Shown here: positions 18,153 to 31,453 of the stretch, one piece after another
Position numbering within the stretch: the first letter of the stretch is position 1
How the letters are laid out: every line of letters begins with the position of its first letter
Assembly (NCBI GenBank): GCA_024637035.1
Contig: JAGXFW010000016.1
Location: forward strand, 1 to 64,000
Direction of reading: 5' to 3'
DNA from: Actinomycetes bacterium
Lineage (GTDB): Bacteria > Actinomycetota > Thermoleophilia > RBG-16-64-13
Length of the DNA stretch: 64,000 bases
The notes under the pieces: generated by a model
Databases searched by the model: none
What the model was told of the DNA's origin: nothing
Seen by the model: the letters and a program-made list of their open reading frames with translations, nothing else
Program-made: the position numbers and the translations under genes

Positions 18153-19541
18153 ATGACGCCCGTATTCGAGCGCATCCTGGTCGCCAACCGGGGCGAGATA
18201 GCGCTACGGGTCATCAGGGCGTGCCATGAGATGGGTATCGAGGCGGTGGCGGTGTATTCCACCGCGGACGCCGAGGCCGCGCACGTGCTGGCCGCCGATC
18301 GGGCCCTGCGCATCGGCCCCCCCGATCCACGGCGCAGCTACCTGAGTATCCCGAGCATCGTGGCGGCCGCCCGCATGGCAGGGTGTGACGCTGTGCACCC
18401 GGGCTACGGCTTCCTGTCGGAGAACTCGACCTTCGCGCGCGCCTGTGTCGATAACGACATCGTGTTCATAGGCCCCACGCCTGACAGCATGGACAATCTG
18501 GGCGACAAGTCCCTGGCGAAGCAGATCATGGCCGAGGCCGGGCTCCCGACCATCCCCGGCACGGCGGGTGTCCTAGAGAGCATCGACGAAGCCAGGCGGG
18601 TCGCCGCTGAGTTGGGCTACCCGGTGATGTTGAAGGCCTCCGCCGGGGGCGGCGGCCGAGGCATGCGTCTCGTGGAAGAGCCCGAGGACATCGAGCGGTC
18701 GTACCTGGCTGCCTCGGCTGAGGCGGAGGGCGCATTCGGCAACGGCGAGCTCTACCTCGAGAAGGTGATCATGCGCCCACATCACGTCGAGGTGCAGGTG
18801 ATCGGTGACGGGAAGGGTGGAGTACTCACACTGGGGGAGCGGGATTGCTCCATCCAGCGACGGCATCAGAAGGTGTTGGAGGAGTCCCCATCACCGCTCC
18901 TCGACGACACCACCCGCGCACACCTCGCTGAGTTGGTCACCAAGGCCTGCGGTGCGATCGACTACCTGAGTGCCGGCACCCTAGAGTTCCTCGCCGACGA
19001 GCACCGCGACTTCTACTTCATGGAGATGAACACCCGCGTCCAGGTCGAGCATCCAGTGACCGAGATGGTGACGGGGATCGACGTGATCCGGGAGCAGATA
19101 CGAGTTGCGGCGGGTCTCCCGCTCTCGCGGGTCGGCAGCGTCGAGCCGACGGGGCACGCGATCGAATTCCGCATCAATGCAGAAGACCCGGGCAAGAACT
19201 TCCTCCCTCGTGGCGGCACCATCGAACGCCTTCGGCTTCCCGGCGGCCCGGGCGTGCGCGTCGACACCCACCTCTACGAGGGCTACACGGTGCCCACGAA
19301 CTACGACTCCCTCTTGGCGAAGCTGATCGTATGGGACGAAGACCGGAAGTCCTGTATCGCCCGAGGGGTCCGCTGTCTGAAAGAACTCGAAGTGGTCGGA
19401 GTGCCGACCACGCGAGACTTGCACCTGGACATACTGGGTCACCCTGACTTCATCGCCGGGAACATCTCGACTGCCTTCCTCGAAGAAGCCAGAGGGGACT
19501 TGGCCTCGATGAACGCCGACAAGGGAGGTGTGCGGGCATGA
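18153..19541 (+). CDS. accC: Biotin carboxylase (acetyl-CoA/pyruvate carboxylase subunit)
   Basis: This ATP-grasp enzyme carboxylates carrier-bound biotin. Its 462 residues show the N-terminal RILVANRGEIALRVIRAC, the ATP-grasp glycine loop KASAGGGGRGMRLVE near 161-175, RDCSIQRRHQKVLEESPSP near 230-248, and the MNTRVQVEHPVTE catalytic block near 291-303. The ATG immediately follows the previous stop with no spacer, so it is cotranslated with the carboxyltransferase/carrier fusion. Its stop overlaps the asp23 gene (ATGA). It could also serve an acetyl-CoA carboxylase whose other subunits are elsewhere. Confidence 0.94.
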   Translation: MTPVFERILVANRGEIALRVIRACHEMGIEAVAVYSTADAEAAHVLAADRALRIGPPDPRRSYLSIPSIVAAARMAGCDAVHPGYGFLSENSTFARACVDNDIVFIGPTPDSMDNLGDKSLAKQIMAEAGLPTIPGTAGVLESIDEARRVAAELGYPVMLKASAGGGGRGMRLVEEPEDIERSYLAASAEAEGAFGNGELYLEKVIMRPHHVEVQVIGDGKGGVLTLGERDCSIQRRHQKVLEESPSPLLDDTTRAHLAELVTKACGAIDYLSAGTLEFLADEHRDFYFMEMNTRVQVEHPVTEMVTGIDVIREQIRVAAGLPLSRVGSVEPTGHAIEFRINAEDPGKNFLPRGGTIERLRLPGGPGVRVDTHLYEGYTVPTNYDSLLAKLIVWDEDRKSCIARGVRCLKELEVVGVPTTRDLHLDILGHPDFIAGNISTAFLEEARGDLASMNADKGGVRA

Positions 19542-19897
19542 GCAAGGATGGACGAACGGTGTTCACCGATGGTGGGCTCGGTGACGTTGCTGACTATCAG
19601 ATCTCTTCCTCTGTGCTCCAGTCGATCGTGCGTTGGTCTGTGGCGTCCGAACCGAGAGTGCGGCTTCATCGTGAGGGGCCGCGGCCGGGTCGAAGAGACG
19701 CGGAGATCGTGGTGGTGGAAGGAGTCGGCTCCGTGGTGGTGCACCTGCTCGCCCTGTTCGGTGAAGATCTGCCCGAGCTGGGAGAAGCTGTCAAGGAACT
19801 GGTCGCCTCTCGCCTCGCCCGGATGACCGGTCTGCGCGTCGCGCGCGTAGATGTTCACTTCGACGGAGTCTTCCCTCCGCCGGAAGGCAACGCCTGA
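19538..19897 (+). CDS. Asp23/Gls24 family envelope stress response protein
   Basis: A 119-residue Asp23/Gls24 (DUF322) domain protein. Typical features are an early YQISSSVLQSIVRWSV helix (about 20-35), a VVVVEG...VVVHLLALFGEDLPELG core, and the C-terminal LRVARVDVHFDGV strand, which resembles the family's end. Function in actinobacteria is poorly defined; members associate with the membrane or alkaline stress. Its place between accC and nusB is the usual Gram-positive order. Overlaps accC by four bases; nusB follows one base after its stop. Confidence 0.8.
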   Translation: MSKDGRTVFTDGGLGDVADYQISSSVLQSIVRWSVASEPRVRLHREGPRPGRRDAEIVVVEGVGSVVVHLLALFGEDLPELGEAVKELVASRLARMTGLRVARVDVHFDGVFPPPEGNA

Positions 19898-19898
19898 C

Positions 19899-20303
19899 GT
19901 GGCTACCGGCAGACGACGGGCACGCAAAGAGGCGCTCTTCTTCCTATATCAGCAAGACCTTCTGGGTCTCACGCCCGAAGCCGCGGTGATACGGCGTGCC
20001 GCCGCGCGGCCCGAAGAGATGGATCCATACCAGAGACGCCTGGTCGAGGGAGTGGCCGAGCATCTAGTCGAGATCGATGCGGAGCTCGGACGACGACTGG
20101 AAGGCTGGACTCTCGACCGCCTGGCCCCGCTCGAGCGGAATCTGCTCCGACTGGGGCTCTTCGAGCTGCGCTGGGCGTCGGAGAACCCGCCCGCCGTGAC
20201 CATCTCGGAAGCCGTCGAACTTGCAAAGCGGTACTGCTCCGACGAGGCCGCCCGGCTCGTCAACGGTGTCCTCGGTGCCCTGGCGGGCGAGGAGCGATCC
20301 TGA
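19899..20303 (+). CDS. nusB: Transcription antitermination factor NusB
   Basis: NusB binds boxA RNA with NusE and supports rRNA antitermination. The GTG start at 19899 gives a 134-residue product, the normal family length; upstream extension of the frame overlaps the asp23 gene and is rejected. The N-terminal RRARKEALFFLYQQDL helix and the C-terminal PPAVTISEAVELAKRYCSDEAARLVNGVLG signature region (about 100-128) are clear. GGAAGG lies about eleven bases upstream, inside the asp23 coding end. It is the last gene before the inverted repeat at 20362. Confidence 0.93.
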   Translation: MATGRRRARKEALFFLYQQDLLGLTPEAAVIRRAAARPEEMDPYQRRLVEGVAEHLVEIDAELGRRLEGWTLDRLAPLERNLLRLGLFELRWASENPPAVTISEAVELAKRYCSDEAARLVNGVLGALAGEERS

Positions 20304-20361
20304 GACGGCCTGGGCTGGTCCGGACACACCCGGCGGTGGGCCCGAGGACGGGCGGCGGGTG

Positions 20362-20388
20362 GCGTGAGCGCGCATCCGGCGCTCACGC
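20362..20388 (+). terminator. Strong 10-bp inverted repeat between nusB and dxs
   Basis: GCGTGAGCGC (20362-20371) and GCGCTCACGC (20379-20388) are perfect complements around GCATCCG. No T-run follows. It may be a hairpin terminator for the aro-nusB operon, or an operator, since it ends just upstream of where the dxs -35 region would be. Confidence 0.55.
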
Positions 20389-20414
20389 GTATCTCGGCAA
20401 CACGGACGACGGAG

Positions 20415-20420
20415 TATAAT
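20415..20420 (+). promoter_or_regulatory. Consensus -10 box of the dxs operon
   Basis: A perfect TATAAT lies 11 bases before the dxs ATG. No good -35 box is seen (tctcgg at 20392 at 17-base spacing). If used, the mRNA would start at about 20427, so the leader is only about 5 bases for ATG 20432, or about 14 for GTG 20441. Confidence 0.5.
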
Positions 20421-20431
20421 CAGCGCCTAGG

Positions 20432-22342
20432 ATGGATTCCGTGCCACCAAGACTGCTGGACCAGCTGCGTCTGCCCGAGGACCTGCACACCCTGTCGGCA
20501 GCGGATTTGCGCAGGCTCGCGAGTGAGGTGCGCCTCGAGATCATCGAGTCGATCGCGTGCGTCGGCGGACACCTGGGGCCCTCCCTGGGAGTCGTGGAAC
20601 TCGCAATCGCCCTGCATGCCGAACTGCAGAGCCCTCGGGACAAGATCGTGTGGGATGTGGGCCATCAAGCCTATCCGCACAAGTTGCTCACCGGTCGGGC
20701 TGATCGATTCGCCACGATCCGCTCATACGGCGGCCTCTCCGGCTTTCCGAAGCCGAGTGAGAGCGAGCATGACGCCTTCGGCACTGGTCATAGCAGCACG
20801 TCGGTGAGCGTCGGCGTGGGCCTCGCGGAGGCTGCCCGTCTGAGCGGTGAGAACGACGTGGGCCGTGTGGTCTCGGTGATCGGCGATGGCGCCCTCACCG
20901 GAGGTATGGCCTACGAGGGCCTGAACCAAGCAGGCCATCTGCGTACGCCTCTCGTGGTGGTCTTGAACGACAATGAGATGTCCATCCGGCCGAACGTCGG
21001 AGCGATCAGCTCCTACCTCACGCGCTTGCGTGCCGAGCCTTCGTTCTACCGCTTCCGTCGCGACCTGGAGCGCCGCGTACAGCAGTTCCCGCGAATCGGA
21101 GAGCGCGTGTACGCGATGGGAGAGCATGTCAAAGAGGGGGTCAAGGCGGCGCTCGTGCCCGGCATGCTGTTCGAGGAGTTGGGCTTCACGTACATCGGGG
21201 TCACCGATGGTCACGACATCGAGGCGCTGCGCGCAGACATCCGCCGCGCCCTCGCGGTGAACGGCCCCGTGCTCTTGCACGTGCGCACCATCAAGGGGAA
21301 GGGCTATTCACCAGCCGAACAGGCGCCCGACCGCTTTCACGGCACTTCGCCGTTCTCGGTTCCCACGGGCGAGTGCGAGCCCGCGGGTGACGCTCCACCA
21401 ACCTACACCGAGGTGTTCGGTCGTACCCTGGTCGAACTTGCCCGTCGTGACAGTCGGGTCGTAGGCATCACGGCCGCGATGGCGGCGGGAACGGGCCTGG
21501 ACCATCTGGAGCGCGAGTTCCCAAAGCGTTTCTTCGACGTGGGTATCGCGGAAGGCCACGCGGTAGGCTTTGCGGCGGGCCTCGCCGCCGCGGGCATGCG
21601 GCCGGTGGTGGCCCTGTACTCGACGTTCCTTCAGCGCGCCTACGACCAGGTGATCCACGACGTGTGCCTTCCTGGGCTGCCGGTGGTGTTCGCCATCGAT
21701 CGGGCGGGGTTGGTCGGGGAAGACGGGCCCACCCATCATGGCGCATTCGATATCTCATTCCTTCGCTCGGTGCCGGGTCTGACTATCCTGGCTCCGAAGG
21801 ATGAGGTGGAACTGCAGACTCTGTTGGCGACCGCCCTCGCTTTGGAGCGTCCAGTCGCGCTGCGCTATCCTCGGGGCCGGGGGCTGGGCTTGCCGTTGGT
21901 CGACCTGCCGGAGGCCATCACGGGGCCCTGGGTCGAGGTGATCCGGGGCGGGAGTGGGGTGTTGCTCCTGGCTACCGGCGCGGGGGTGCGGCTGGCGGAT
22001 GAGGCGTCCGCGATCTTGACCGAGCGCGGTGTGGATGCGACCGTAGCCAACGTACGAATGATCTCTCCCTTGGACGAAGACGCGCTCGTCCCGCTCTTGG
22101 AGACCCACTCCGTAGTGGTGACGGTGGAGGAGAACACAGTCGTGGGAGGCTTCGGCTCCGGCGTGGCCGACCTACTTCAGCGAGCGGGTCTTCAGCGGCC
22201 GCTCAGCATGGTCGGGCTTCCGGACCAATTCGTCACGCATGGTGACATCAAGTCGCTGCACGCGCAGGTAGGCTTCACCGCCGAGAGGGTCGCCGAGACG
22301 GCCGTGTCGCTGTTGGCGTCCGCGGAGACCCGCGGAGCGTGA
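20432..22342 (+). CDS. dxs: 1-deoxy-D-xylulose-5-phosphate synthase
   Basis: Dxs joins pyruvate and glyceraldehyde 3-phosphate with thiamine diphosphate, the first step of the MEP isoprenoid pathway; ispH of the same pathway lies at 47.3 kb. The 636 residues carry the TPP motif GDGALTGGMAYEGLN near 150-164, the HSSTSVSVGVGLA block near 117-130 and the pyrimidine-binding domain with DVGIAEGHAVGFAAGLA near 370-386. ATG 20432 is listed; GTG at 20441 has better spacing from AGGATGG and is a real alternative. The stop overlaps tlyA (GTGA). Confidence 0.95.
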   Translation: MDSVPPRLLDQLRLPEDLHTLSAADLRRLASEVRLEIIESIACVGGHLGPSLGVVELAIALHAELQSPRDKIVWDVGHQAYPHKLLTGRADRFATIRSYGGLSGFPKPSESEHDAFGTGHSSTSVSVGVGLAEAARLSGENDVGRVVSVIGDGALTGGMAYEGLNQAGHLRTPLVVVLNDNEMSIRPNVGAISSYLTRLRAEPSFYRFRRDLERRVQQFPRIGERVYAMGEHVKEGVKAALVPGMLFEELGFTYIGVTDGHDIEALRADIRRALAVNGPVLLHVRTIKGKGYSPAEQAPDRFHGTSPFSVPTGECEPAGDAPPTYTEVFGRTLVELARRDSRVVGITAAMAAGTGLDHLEREFPKRFFDVGIAEGHAVGFAAGLAAAGMRPVVALYSTFLQRAYDQVIHDVCLPGLPVVFAIDRAGLVGEDGPTHHGAFDISFLRSVPGLTILAPKDEVELQTLLATALALERPVALRYPRGRGLGLPLVDLPEAITGPWVEVIRGGSGVLLLATGAGVRLADEASAILTERGVDATVANVRMISPLDEDALVPLLETHSVVVTVEENTVVGGFGSGVADLLQRAGLQRPLSMVGLPDQFVTHGDIKSLHAQVGFTAERVAETAVSLLASAETRGA

Positions 22343-23163
22343 CTCCCGCTCGAGTCCGGCTCGATCAGATGTTGGTCGACAGAGGGCTCGTCGATAGCCG
22401 GAACATCGGTCGGTCCTTGATCATGGCCGGCGACGTATCGGTGGATGGTCGCGTCATCGACAAGGCCGGTACCGCGGTGCCGGTGTCGGCGAGCGTCGTG
22501 CTCAAGTCGCGCCCTCGTTTCGTGTCCCGCGCCGGCGAGAAACTGGCGCACGCGCTCGAGGCATTGCAGGTCGACCCTCAAGGGACCCGTGCGCTGGATG
22601 TCGGCGCGTCCACGGGTGGGTTCGTTGATTGCTTGTTGCAGAACGGCGCGGTGGAAGTGATCGCCTTGGACGTTGGGTATGGGCAGCTCGATGTGCGACT
22701 GCGCAACGATCCACGTGTGACTGTGCTGGAGCGTGTGAACGCAAGAGCACTCAAGCCTGATTCCCTGCCGTTCGTGCCGGATCTTCTGACCATCGATGTG
22801 TCGTTCATCTCGCTGGCGAAGGTGCTGCCTGCCGTGATCGGCTGTATGGCCCCGACGTTCACCGGCCTTCTGCTTGTGAAACCGCAGTTCGAGGCCGGCG
22901 CGGCCCGCGTCGGCAAGGGTGGCATCGTGAGAGACCCCAAGGTGCACGAAGACGTGCTCACGAGCGTCGGTGCCACTCTAGTGCAGCTCGGATTGGCGGT
23001 CGATGGACTGTGCGACTCGGGGTTGCCCGGCGTAGGGGGGAACGTGGAGTTCGTGTTCCGCGTGGATAGAGGTAGAGGGGAGGGGGCACTGCCTGCTACC
23101 CTGGAGCACATGATCGCCAAGGTCGTGCGTGCCGTCAATCTGGAAGGGACTTCGGGTGAGTGA
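22339..23163 (+). CDS. tlyA: TlyA family rRNA (cytidine-2'-O)-methyltransferase
   Basis: A 274-residue fusion of an N-terminal S4 RNA-binding domain (about 3-63, VRLDQMLVDRGLVDSRNIGR) and an FtsJ-like SAM methyltransferase, with the glycine-rich LDVGASTGGFVDCLL near 88-102. TlyA 2'-O-methylates cytidines in 16S and 23S rRNA in mycobacteria and confers capreomycin sensitivity; in other bacteria it is annotated as a hemolysin, probably wrongly. GTG at 22339 overlaps the dxs stop; tlyA-nadK-recN is a conserved order in Gram-positives. Confidence 0.93.
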   Translation: MTPARVRLDQMLVDRGLVDSRNIGRSLIMAGDVSVDGRVIDKAGTAVPVSASVVLKSRPRFVSRAGEKLAHALEALQVDPQGTRALDVGASTGGFVDCLLQNGAVEVIALDVGYGQLDVRLRNDPRVTVLERVNARALKPDSLPFVPDLLTIDVSFISLAKVLPAVIGCMAPTFTGLLLVKPQFEAGAARVGKGGIVRDPKVHEDVLTSVGATLVQLGLAVDGLCDSGLPGVGGNVEFVFRVDRGRGEGALPATLEHMIAKVVRAVNLEGTSGE

Positions 23164-24025
23164 TCCGATCAGAAGCGTGGCCCTGTTCACGCACCAGGTG
23201 AGGGAGGTGGCTGCCCCAGTCGTGGCCGAGGTGCTCCCATTCCTGGAGGCGCGGGGCATACGACTTCTACTCCCCCCTGGGGAGACGCTGAAGCACCCCG
23301 GACTGATCGATGTGGGCGGCGAAGGCTGCTGTGAAGTCGCGCGCGAAGAACTGACCGAGGCGGATCTTTGCTTGGTATTGGGCGGCGACGGCACGATGCT
23401 ACGCGCGCTCCGGCTCACGCGTGACCTGGGTGTTCCCGTGGCGGGTATCAATCTAGGGCGTGTGGGTTTTCTTGCCACGATCCAGAAGGACAAGCTCGAG
23501 CGCGATCTCGCTCGGCTCTTGGACGGCGAATACGTTGCCCAGCCCCTACTCGGTCTCACGACTTCGAACAACGGATCCGAGCTGCGTGCGGTGAACGACC
23601 TTGTCATCGGGAGAGGGAGGGAGGGCGGCATCTGTCATATCTCGTACGGTGTCAACGGCGTGCCCCTGTTCGATGTTCGCGCAGACGCTCTCATCATCTC
23701 GACTCCCGCCGGGTCGACGGCGTACAATCTGGCGGTGGGTGGTCCCGTACTCGGGGTCGATGTGCAGGGCTATGTGGTGTCGTATGTGGCGCCGCACGCG
23801 TTGGCGGTGAGGTCGGTGGTGCTGGCGGCCGCCGACGTGGTCACGATGCGTAATGAATCGAAGCACACGGCTGTGGACATACTCTCTGACGGAGAGCATG
23901 TGGGCTCCCTGCCGGCTCTCGCCGAACTCGAGGTGCGTACCGCCCCGGCGCTCGCGACGCTCGCCCTGCTTCCGGAGAGCGACTTCTATCGCAACTTCGC
24001 CCAGCGGTTCGTGGGAGAGGCCTGA
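23156..24025 (+). CDS. nadK: NAD kinase
   Basis: NadK phosphorylates NAD to NADP. The start is GTG 23156, chosen because GGAAGGG lies seven bases upstream; the frame is open further but would overlap tlyA more. The 289 residues include the GGDGTMLRALR motif near 75-85, the NDLVIGRG block near 147-154, and the STPAGSTAYNLAVGGPVL motif near 182-199, all diagnostic. It overlaps the tlyA end by eight bases and is followed after seven bases by recN. Confidence 0.95.
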   Translation: MSDPIRSVALFTHQVREVAAPVVAEVLPFLEARGIRLLLPPGETLKHPGLIDVGGEGCCEVAREELTEADLCLVLGGDGTMLRALRLTRDLGVPVAGINLGRVGFLATIQKDKLERDLARLLDGEYVAQPLLGLTTSNNGSELRAVNDLVIGRGREGGICHISYGVNGVPLFDVRADALIISTPAGSTAYNLAVGGPVLGVDVQGYVVSYVAPHALAVRSVVLAAADVVTMRNESKHTAVDILSDGEHVGSLPALAELEVRTAPALATLALLPESDFYRNFAQRFVGEA

Positions 24026-24032
24026 GGTACGG

Positions 24033-28654
<4,622 letters not shown>

Positions 28655-28655
<1 letters not shown>

Positions 28656-29317
28656 TGGGCGGCGCCGACCGCATGGGGCACGTCGACCGCATGGGGCACG
28701 TCGAGGATACGGGAGACGCCGTGCGCTCAGGTGGCACCGACCCGGCAACGTCACCCGCATGGAGCGATCCTCCGAGCGCTGAGGAGCTACCCCGAGTGGT
28801 CTCGTCCCGCCGGGTCTTCACCGGTCGCGTCGTGAATCTGAGGGTCGACGAGATCGATACCGGTGACGGGGTCTATACGCGCGAGGTCATCGAGCATCCC
28901 GGGGCCGTGGTGGTCGCGGCTGTCGACGCGACCGGCAGGATAGCGCTCGTGCGGCAGTATCGGCATGCGGTGGGAGGGTATCTGCTGGAACTTCCCGCAG
29001 GAGGCCTCGAGCCTGAAGAGGCACCGCTGGAGGCTGCCCGCCGGGAGTTGCGTGAGGAGACCGGTCTCGTCGCCACCGAGTGGGTGCATCTTGGCTCGTT
29101 CTTCGCCTCGCCCGGGTTCTTGCGTGAAGAACTGCACGCGTTCCTGGCCAGCGGACTGGATTCGGTGCCGATGGACCCCGATGAAGACGAGGTCATCGAG
29201 CTGATCTGGAAACCCCTGGCCGATGTGGTGAGCGAAGTGGAGCACCTGAGGGACGCAAAGACCTTGGCGACTCTTCTTCTCGTGGAGCGGCATATGACCG
29301 CGCTCCACAGCACGTGA
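28655..29317 (+). CDS. NUDIX hydrolase, probable ADP-ribose pyrophosphatase
   Basis: A 220-residue protein. The Nudix box is complete: Gly, spacer, Glu, then ARRELREETGL, spanning about residues 108-131. The preceding segment (VVVAAVDATGRIALVRQYRHAVG) is typical of the NudF/ADP-ribose pyrophosphatase group. The first ~45 residues are polar and low in complexity and encode a tandem DRMGHV repeat, so the true start may be one of the internal ATGs at 28672 or 28690. ATG 28655 overlaps the upstream stop by one base. In Bacillus nudF also lies a few genes upstream of xerD-drm-punA, matching the order here. Confidence 0.85.
28666..28701 (+). repeat. Perfect tandem 18-bp duplication in the NUDIX N-terminus
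   Basis: The unit cgaccgcatggggcacgt occurs twice in a row (28666-28683 and 28684-28701). It is in frame and adds six residues (DRMGHV) twice. Each copy carries an in-frame ATG, which could alter the start codon in use. Confidence 0.9.
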
Positions 29318-29381
29318 GTGAGGTAGGAAGGATCGGGCCGTTCGGGGCGACTGGGACGGTGGAGATAAGAGAGGTGGACTG

Positions 29382-30506
29382 GTGCGAATAGGGGTCCTCA
29401 AGGAAGTCAAAGCCGACGAGCACAGGGTGTCTCTGACTCCCGCCGGAGCGCTGGAGTTGACTCGACGCGGCCACGACGTCTTCGTCGAGCAGGGAGCCGG
29501 AGAGTCGTCGGCGCTCACGGATGAGGCGTACTCAGCGGCCGGCGCGCAGGTGCTGGAGGGTCCGCAGGCGGTGTTCGAGAGAGCCGAACTCCTACTCAAG
29601 GTGAAGGAGCCCTTGAGAGACGAGTGCATGCGCATGCGGGCGGGTCAGATCATGTTCACCTACCTTCACCTCGCGCCGAATCCGAGCCTAACACGGGAGC
29701 TCCTCGAGAGCGGAGCCACCTACGTGGCATACGAGACCGTGGAGACCGCCAACGGTCATCTGCCTCTACTCGCTCCGATGAGTGAGGTGGCCGGGCGGCT
29801 GGCGCCGCACGCGGGCGCCCACCTTCTCGAACGAATGAACGGCGGCAAGGGCAAACTGCTGGGAGGCGTGACGGGGGTGGCAGCAGCGAGCGTCGTGGTG
29901 CTCGGCGCGGGCATCGCCGGGAAGAACGCGGCCCTCGTGGCTTCGGGCATGCGCGCTCGGGTCACCGTGATCGATATCAGCACCGAGCGCCTCACCGAGG
30001 TCGAGCACATGCTCCCAGGCGTGGAGACGCTCATGAGCAACCAGCTCACCATCCAAGAGGAGGTCGCCGCGGCCGATCTAGTGATCGGCGCGGTGCACGT
30101 GCCGGGCGCCCGCGCGCCCCTGCTCGTGTCGGAAGACGTGGTGGCGACCATGCAACCCGGCTCGGTCGTGGTGGACATGAGTATCGACCAGGGAGGGTGC
30201 TTTGCGACCTCTCGCATGACCACGCATCGAGATCCTACGTTCATCGAGCACGGCGTGGTGCACTACTGCGTCGGCAACATGGCTGGTGTGGTGCCCATCA
30301 CCGCCACCCTGGCCCTCACGAACGCGACGCTGCCGTACGTCATCTATATGGCCGATCTAGGGCTTTCGTCCGCTGCGCGATCCGACCAGACGTTGGCCCG
30401 CGGCATCAACGTGATGGAGGGGAAGGTCACCAACTCACGGGTGGCCGAAGCCACCGGTCACAACTACTTCCCCCTGGATAGCCTGCTTCCTATCGAGTAC
30501 ATGTAG
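29382..30506 (+). CDS. ald: Alanine dehydrogenase
   Basis: Ald reversibly deaminates alanine to pyruvate with NAD. The 374 residues show the RIGVLKEVKADEHRVSLTP N-terminus containing the substrate Arg and Lys, His near 97 in FTYLHLAPN, and the NAD Rossmann glycine motif VVLGAGIAGKNAALVASGM near 171-189. Also seen is MSIDQGGCF near 267-275. Its length matches the family. GTG 29382 follows GAGGTGG. A 64-base gap separates it from the NUDIX gene, so it may have its own promoter (gataag near 29364 as a weak -10). Confidence 0.96.
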   Translation: MRIGVLKEVKADEHRVSLTPAGALELTRRGHDVFVEQGAGESSALTDEAYSAAGAQVLEGPQAVFERAELLLKVKEPLRDECMRMRAGQIMFTYLHLAPNPSLTRELLESGATYVAYETVETANGHLPLLAPMSEVAGRLAPHAGAHLLERMNGGKGKLLGGVTGVAAASVVVLGAGIAGKNAALVASGMRARVTVIDISTERLTEVEHMLPGVETLMSNQLTIQEEVAAADLVIGAVHVPGARAPLLVSEDVVATMQPGSVVVDMSIDQGGCFATSRMTTHRDPTFIEHGVVHYCVGNMAGVVPITATLALTNATLPYVIYMADLGLSSAARSDQTLARGINVMEGKVTNSRVAEATGHNYFPLDSLLPIEYM

Positions 30507-30526
30507 GCGTCGCAGCGAGCGCCCAC

Positions 30527-31453
30527 GTGCACGCCGCCCCGCCACTGAAGAGAACGCCGGAAGCATTGACGCAGTACCTCGCGTCGCTGCGGTCCGAACG
30601 CGGCCTCGCGGAGCTCACGGTCGCATCGTACCGCCGTGATCTGCTCCAATTGAGCGCGCACCTCGAGCCCCGAGCCTCTTCTCTCGAAGAGGCCTCCATC
30701 GATGAACTGCGCTCCTTTCTATCCGAGGGCATGTGGAAGCCCTCTACAAGGGCGCGCAAGACGGCCGCGATCCGCTCGTTCTATGGGTACCTCGTGTCGG
30801 TCACCCGCATCGAGAGCGATCCCAGCGAGGCGCTGCTTGCGCCCAGGTCGCCGGCGGGCCTTCCCAAGCCGCTCACCGTCGCTCAGGTCGATCGACTGCT
30901 TTCGCGGCCGCCGGCCACGCCCGCAGGCCATCGCGACAGGGCGTTGCTCGAAGTACTGTACGGAGCCGGCCTGAGGGCTTCGGAGGCGGTCTCCCTGCGT
31001 CTGCAGGATATCGACCTCGACGTCGGGTTCGTACGGACTGTGGGCAAGGGATCGAAAGAACGTGTCGTCCCGTTGGGCAGGAAGGCCGTGGAGGCGGTGA
31101 GCGCGTATCTTTCTCGCGGGCGCCCTGGACTTGGACGCGCGGGGGTGCTCAAGCCGGCGGAGGTGTTCCTCAATGTACGGGGGCGCGCCCTGTCCCGACA
31201 AGGTCTCCACCTGATAGTCAAGAAGTACGCTAAGCTGGCGGGCCTCAGCGACGAGGTGTCCGCTCACACCCTGCGCCACTCGTTCGCCACACATCTCGTG
31301 GAAGGGGGCGCGGACTTGCGCGCCGTGCAGGAGATGCTGGGCCATGCGGACCTTTCCACCACCCAGGTGTACACGCACGTGAGCGCGGCGCACCTTCGCC
31401 GGGTCTACGACGAGGCGCATCCGCGCGCTCGCCATATTGAGGAGGGTGCCTGA
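30527..31453 (+). CDS. xerD: Tyrosine recombinase XerD
   Basis: XerD with XerC resolves chromosome dimers at dif. The 308 residues contain the N-terminal SAM-like core-binding domain (about 12-100) and the catalytic domain with the full active site: Arg in [12 protein letters not shown], Lys in [16 protein letters not shown], the second His in [10 protein letters not shown], and nucleophile Tyr in QVYTHV near 285. The GTG start at 30527 is 20 bases after ald; no strong Shine-Dalgarno is seen. The stop shares a base with deoB. This is a housekeeping recombinase; no mobile-element hallmark is near. Confidence 0.92.
   Translation: MHAAPPLKRTPEALTQYLASLRSERGLAELTVASYRRDLLQLSAHLEPRASSLEEASIDELRSFLSEGMWKPSTRARKTAAIRSFYGYLVSVTRIESDPSEALLAPRSPAGLPKPLTVAQVDRLLSRPPATPAGHRDRALLEVLYGAGLRASEAVSLRLQDIDLDVGFVRTVGKGSKERVVPLGRKAVEAVSAYLSRGRPGLGRAGVLKPAEVFLNVRGRALSRQGLHLIVKKYAKLAGLSDEVSAHTLRHSFATHLVEGGADLRAVQEMLGHADLSTTQVYTHVSAAHLRRVYDEAHPRARHIEEGA

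Noticed and set aside
30527-31453. Integrase of a mobile element
   Set aside because: The tyrosine recombinase has XerD length and domains and lies in a conserved xerD-deoB-punA context; no att repeats, phage or transposon genes are nearby.
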